A DNA stretch of 16,561 bases from Candidatus Taylorbacteria bacterium RIFCSPLOWO2_01_FULL_50_130 (GTDB lineage: Bacteria > Patescibacteriota > Minisyncoccia > Phycocordibacterales > UBA10002). The DNA lies in assembly GCA_001821155.1 (NCBI GenBank), contig MHSB01000022.1:1-16561 (forward strand). The letters are read 5' to 3'. The position numbers and the translations under genes were made by a program. Shown in pieces: positions 14,146 to 16,561 of the stretch; positions within the stretch are counted from its first letter, which is position 1, and each line of letters begins with the position of its first letter. Under the pieces are notes generated by a model. That model worked only from the letters and a program-made list of their open reading frames with translations, had not been told where the DNA came from and searched no databases.

Positions 14146-15423
14146 TTATTTCGTTACAGTCGCGACAACCAATTCGTTCGAGAGTGGAATACCGGTTTCA
14201 GCGTCAACCAGCTGTCTCTTGATTACATACGTTCCATCAGGCGCGCTCGCGTCAAAGTGAATGCTATCAACATTTGTGAAGTCATCCGTTGGATCCACGT
14301 CAAAGTTATCCACTAAGCAGGCATTGCTGTGATTAGGATCGGGAGTCGCACAAGACCCCTTGGCGATAAGGTCCCCGCCAATCGCGAGCATTGGATAGTG
14401 GAACGTCTCGATATTTGAGTCGGGTGATGAATCTTTCCAGCCAAGCTCATCCACATGAACCATTCCTGCGCTTAAAGCCGAAGGACCATCAACCGTGATT
14501 TTCCATTGAACCGTCAGGATCGGAGGAACCGAAGTGGAAATTGTCTGCACGCCGTACTGATAGGTACTACTCGCGACTACGCCGCTATTTAATGGATTTA
14601 TTCCCAAGTTCTGATTGTCAATCGTGAAGTCTTGGCTGTTAGAAACAGTTACAGAAAGAGCTTCAGGATTTTCACTAATCCCGGTAGTCTCGAGCCATAG
14701 ATCACAGCCGAACAGTTTATGTTCATCGCCAGCGGCTAGCGTGTAGTTATCCGGGTTTGCATCGGGATTCTGCGAGTGCACAAAAGTCGCCCAGTCTTGC
14801 GCGCAGTTTCCGGCAAAGCATGGGACATGCAGATCAATATCCCAAGTATCGCTCATGTCACTGACACTCTTGTTCAATTCACCGGTTACAGCAGTCGCGA
14901 GCGTGGTGGAAAGATCCCAAGGACCGGGAAGGCCGTGAAATGAGTTGATGCCTGTGCTGTCGTTATTTCCATTTCCATCAGTCGTTATCTCGTGTTTCGA
15001 GAGAAATGGACAAAGGAGCGGAAGTGATACAGATTGGACTGGCCCCGCTGGACTTTCCACTGTCGGGCAAATGAAATTACCATTCGCATCCTCCGTCACT
15101 TGCGGGAAGCTTGAATATCCGCCGTTTCCGCTAGGAACTCCGCATTTTGGCTTTTGTCTGATGGTGTAATCAACCACGTTTACGCGCTCCTGCGCCCCAA
15201 ATGATTGAGAAAGTATGACATTAAAAGGAAGATGCAATGATTCTTGAGGAAATGTCGTCCCGAAAGGAAGACCGCCAATCTCTAATGGCACCGAAAGCGC
15301 ATTCTCAATCGTAGCCGTCACATTGATAATGTGGGCTTCAAACGCGCTGAAAGCGGCGGCGCCGCTGGCAATTACGCCAAGTGTGCCGATACCAAACGCC
15401 GCGCGAAAAAGTAATTTTTTCAT
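14146..15423 (-). CDS. TasA/camelysin-like exported protein, probable major surface-fibre subunit
   Basis: This 425-aa protein has a signal peptide at about 1-26 (KK, hydrophobic 5-24, then AFSA). The mature start has the motif FEAHIINVTATIENALSVPL (28-47), followed by LPFGTTFPQES (52-62) and VDYTIRQKPKC (84-94). This order is widespread in Parcubacteria and matches SipW-dependent camelysin/TasA proteins. Cys residues recur (CP, LLCPFL, CFAGNC, FGCDLW, GSC..ACL), which suggests disulfides. It is the first gene of the minus-strand operon, followed by the three-way-junction spacer. In TasA fibres the free N-terminal strand completes the next subunit, and the short beta-prone stretch after cleavage here could do the same (inference). 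No ribosome site is seen; the 5' leader carries hairpins at 15502-15559. Confidence 0.8.
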   Translation of the reverse strand: MKKLLFRAAFGIGTLGVIASGAAAFSAFEAHIINVTATIENALSVPLEIGGLPFGTTFPQESLHLPFNVILSQSFGAQERVNVVDYTIRQKPKCGVPSGNGGYSSFPQVTEDANGNFICPTVESPAGPVQSVSLPLLCPFLSKHEITTDGNGNNDSTGINSFHGLPGPWDLSTTLATAVTGELNKSVSDMSDTWDIDLHVPCFAGNCAQDWATFVHSQNPDANPDNYTLAAGDEHKLFGCDLWLETTGISENPEALSVTVSNSQDFTIDNQNLGINPLNSGVVASSTYQYGVQTISTSVPPILTVQWKITVDGPSALSAGMVHVDELGWKDSSPDSNIETFHYPMLAIGGDLIAKGSCATPDPNHSNACLVDNFDVDPTDDFTNVDSIHFDASAPDGTYVIKRQLVDAETGIPLSNELVVATVTK

Positions 15424-15501
15424 ATTTTTGTTTTCAACTTTTTAATTTTACTTAACAGGTAATTCAAGTCTGCTTAAACCTCCAAATATTTTTTTGTTAT
15501 T

Positions 15502-15559
15502 TGAGGGACTTAACTTGTCCCTCACCTTTTATTCATACTTGAAAGTATAGATAAAAGGT
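15502..15559. promoter_or_regulatory. two adjoining hairpins in the leader of the TasA-like gene (first one is GGGAC repeat copy 2)
   Basis: TGAGGGAC (15502-15509) pairs with GTCCCTCA (15517-15524) around TTAACTT. Next to it, 15524-15540 pairs with 15543-15559 (15 Watson-Crick pairs, one G-T pair, one mismatch). Both lie 80-140 bp upstream of the TasA-like ATG and would be in its leader or form an operator. No clear -35/-10 for the minus strand is visible; TATACT within the second hairpin is the best -10-like string but has no good partner. Confidence 0.5.
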
Positions 15560-15690
15560 TCGGGACGAAGCCCCCAATAAGGAGCTATGAATAATTCACA
15601 TCATTCCTGACCCCGTTGTGGGGGCCTAACGCAGACTTTTCTCCTTGCGCCACTTTTAGCTTATGCCAAAAGTTCGACTGCAAGCGCAAA
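15560..15690. other. structured intergenic stretch without a gene
   Basis: It contains TTGCGC (15645-15650) pairing with GCGCAA (15684-15689) around a hairpin ACTTTTAGC-TTAT-GCCAAAAGT (15652-15673, one mismatch), and a CCCC/GGGG dyad at about 15611-15623. On the plus strand AAGGAG precedes a 7-codon frame (15587-15610, MNNSHHS), but the spacing is only 2 bases. It may be part of a small RNA, or simply the promoter region of the TasA-like operon. Confidence 0.3.
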
Positions 15691-15722
15691 TAAAAAACTC
15701 CAGCACGTCAAAAAATGCTGGA
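15691..15722 (-). terminator. intrinsic terminator, minus strand
   Basis: TCCAGCA (15699-15705) and TGCTGGA (15716-15722) form a 7-bp stem. On the minus strand it is followed by GTTTTTTATT, a good U-tract. On the plus strand the tail is only ATCTTTTA, so weak two-way action is possible. It would stop minus-strand transcription entering from the right and so insulate the TasA-like operon. Confidence 0.65.
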
Positions 15723-15945
15723 ATCTTTTATCTGCCCTTGATTAATCGGGCCAAACTCGACTGGAAATATGTCGGATTCATTTTCATCTAATTCTATTTG
15801 CGAGTGTCCTGGTCAGTCTAGCGCAGATGTACGCAAAAGAGGAAGTGGATAAACCTGTTGAAGATACGAGGAAAACAAAACGAATGCAGTATATTTGACA
15901 AGCGCGGGTCAGTATCTCATAACGCAAAACTGTGGCTGAAATGCG

Positions 15946-15973
15946 TTGACAGCACATACCCTCGCTATACAAT
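15946..15973 (+). promoter_or_regulatory. sigma-70-like promoter of a candidate small RNA
   Basis: TTGACA (15946-15951, perfect -35) and TACAAT (15968-15973) are 16 bases apart; TATACAAT gives an extended -10 context. The expected start is near 15980. No gene follows, but a folded segment and a strong terminator do. Confidence 0.6.
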
Positions 15974-15979
15974 TACGGA

Positions 15980-16104
15980 GTACTCATAACCTATTGCTTT
16001 GAAGGGAAACCAAAGCGATTGAATGTAATGGAGAGGGTTTCCCTTTGGAGTGCGGTTTCGGGACTCTGAAAAACTGATGACACAGCATTTTTGCTGTGTT
16101 TTTT
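15980..16104 (+). ncRNA. candidate structured small RNA, about 125 nt
   Basis: Between a good promoter and an intrinsic terminator lies a segment with competing stems. GCTTTG (15996-16001) pairs with CAAAGC (16011-16016), while the enclosed loop plus one base (16002-16011, AAGGGAAACC) is perfectly complementary to 16036-16045. The RNA can therefore form either the small hairpin or the 10-bp long-range stem, or a pseudoknot. A third stem GAGT/ACTC lies near 16049-16067. No open frame of use is inside. It does not match 6S, SRP, tmRNA, RNase P or a riboswitch class that I can recognise. Confidence 0.5.
16080..16104 (+). terminator. intrinsic terminator of the candidate small RNA
   Basis: ACACAGCA (16080-16087) and TGCTGTGT (16092-16099) form a perfect 8-bp stem with a TTTT loop, followed by TTTTT (16100-16104). 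This is a clear plus-strand rho-independent terminator. Confidence 0.85.
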
Positions 16105-16140
16105 CGTGTACCCGAAAAAGCAAGCGATTCTCTTTGGGAG

Positions 16141-16180
16141 ACCAGTGCAAGTTCAGACGCCGGTAAGCACCTTGCATGGT
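16141..16180. repeat. long-stem hairpin
   Basis: ACCA-TGCAAG (16141-16151, with one bulged G) pairs with CTTGCA-TGGT (16171-16180) around a 19-base loop. A smaller TCTC/GAGA hairpin just precedes it (16129-16141). Together they show that the region after the terminator is also folded, perhaps as the leader of the gene at 16509. Confidence 0.4.
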
Positions 16181-16225
16181 CGTGATAAGTGGATTCAAAA
16201 CGCGGAAAGCGTTTCGGTCTTTCGA

Positions 16226-16263
16226 TTTAGCAAAATTATGACGGCCGTCATAATTTTGCTAAA
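16226..16263. repeat. perfect 38-bp palindrome
   Basis: TTTAGCAAAATTATGACGG (16226-16244) is followed with no spacer by its exact reverse complement (16245-16263). An A-rich side, a GC centre and a T-rich side could make a two-way terminator with a GGCC loop. The perfect symmetry also suits a dimeric protein-binding site or a recombination site. Confidence 0.9.
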
Positions 16264-16284
16264 CCTCTCGGTCTGCCTGCATCT

Positions 16285-16308
16285 TTGGAACCATGATTGG
16301 AACCATGA
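16285..16308. repeat. 12-bp tandem repeat, two copies
   Basis: TTGGAACCATGA occurs twice head to tail (16285-16296, 16297-16308). Two copies are too few for an array; it could be a pair of binding sites ahead of the gene at 16509. Confidence 0.7.
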
Positions 16309-16508
16309 GGTGAAGAGATAGGAGAAAAGGGATGCGAGGGGCTGAAGATGAGAGAGGCGAAGCGGTGAAGCGCGGAATCAGGGAAGCAAGATGCCGTCGG
16401 CGCCTGAACTTCGGAAAAGAGGTCAGGACAGGTCGATACCTTCTTTACTCCGTAAACCCTTAAGGGACGGAGGAAAGGAGATTAGCAGAATCATAATCAT
16501 CAAAAAAC
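16309..16508 (+). promoter_or_regulatory. purine-rich leader ahead of exported protein gene
   Basis: This segment has no good open frame. A hairpin CTCCGT (16448-16453) / ACGGAG (16467-16472) with an inner CCC-TTAA-GGG stem lies just before AGGAAAGGAG (16471-16480). That ribosome-site-like string is about 28 bases from the ATG at 16509, too far for normal use. A CCTGA/TCAGG dyad lies near 16405-16429. It may be a regulated 5' UTR; no known riboswitch is recognised. Confidence 0.3.
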
Positions 16509-16561
16509 ATGATGGATATGAAAAAAGCAGTTGCGTTCGCAGCGGGAGCGGCTATGTTTCT
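16509..16561 (+). CDS. start of an exported protein, cut by the window end
   Basis: Three close ATGs (16509, 16512, 16518) open a frame reading MKKAVAFAAGAAMFL from the third. The Lys-Lys followed by a small hydrophobic run is the start of a signal peptide. Only about 17 codons are inside the window, so the function is unknown. The ATG at 16518, directly before Lys-Lys, gives the most typical signal peptide. Confidence 0.55.
   Translation, partial: MMDMKKAVAFAAGAAMF

Noticed and set aside
15769..15852. 27-codon plus-strand frame, Ser-rich
   Set aside because: No ribosome site, low-complexity composition, and it lies in a stretch with no other coding sign; chance is enough to explain it.
16045..16080. 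preQ1-like pseudoknot (GAGT...ACTC stem followed by an A-rich tail)
   Set aside because: The outline is similar, but the conserved loop bases of the preQ1-I class are missing and no queuosine gene follows.
16141..16180. tRNA-like T-arm (GTTCAGA in a hairpin loop)
   Set aside because: No acceptor stem, D-arm or anticodon arm can be built around it.
16285..16308. CRISPR-like repeats
   Set aside because: Only two 12-bp units directly joined, no spacers, no cas genes.

Overview
The window looks like a piece of a Candidate Phyla Radiation (Patescibacteria, probably Parcubacteria-group) genome. This is inferred from three things: exported proteins that carry the 'FEAH(I/V)xNVTA' motif right after the signal sequence, the '...YPEGLITGYFG...' type of peptidoglycan-binding repeat common in that group, and starts that mostly lack a Shine-Dalgarno sequence. 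Stops read as standard code. There are no rRNA, tRNA or CRISPR features.

Left half, plus strand (100-6752): a sugar-polymer module that resembles alginate biosynthesis. It holds a truncated nucleotide-sugar 6-dehydrogenase (GDP-mannose/UDP-glucose type), a processive hyaluronan-synthase-like GT2 with two extra ConA/LamG-like modules at its C-terminus, a RfaE-type nucleotidyltransferase fused to a phosphomannomutase-like HAD domain, and an exported right-handed beta-helix protein with the DPHD motif of mannuronan C5-epimerases (AlgG). The last two overlap by 4 bp (GTGA). The epimerase-like gene is split by one +1 frameshift near 5163.

Middle, minus strand (9428-6767): one large exported protein, about 887 aa if repaired, broken into three frames by two single-base shifts at homopolymers (C7 at 9092-9098; C5/G5 at 7404-7419). 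It reads signal sequence, beta-helix, Ig-like domain, discoidin (F5/8C) domain, Pro/Gly linker and two peptidoglycan-binding repeats. The DNA of the last two repeats shares a perfect 126-bp block. Upstream (9459-9742) are two abutting MITE-like elements, each flanked by TA.

Right half, minus strand (15423-9927): a compact operon that looks like a SipW/TasA-type surface-fibre system. In order of transcription: a TasA/camelysin-like exported protein; a spacer with a perfect three-way-junction RNA fold; a membrane-anchored Ig/ASH-like protein; an ER/SipW-type signal peptidase (Ser/His); a 791-aa surface protein with CBM96/DNRLRE-like and lamin-tail domains and a Ser/Asp/Pro tail; and an exported protein with a camelysin-like region plus an SdrD-B-like domain.

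Right end (15424-16508): about 1.1 kb without a convincing gene but rich in structure: hairpins ahead of the TasA-like gene, a minus-strand terminator, a promoter-RNA-terminator unit that may be a new small RNA (15946-16104), a perfect 38-bp palindrome (16226-16263), and a purine-rich leader ahead of an exported protein that starts at 16509 and runs off the end.

Taken together, the window encodes synthesis of a uronate-type polysaccharide, enzymes and lectin-like domains that could modify or bind it, and a signal-peptidase-dependent surface-fibre operon. A combined cell-surface matrix is the simplest reading, but the link between the two halves is inference.
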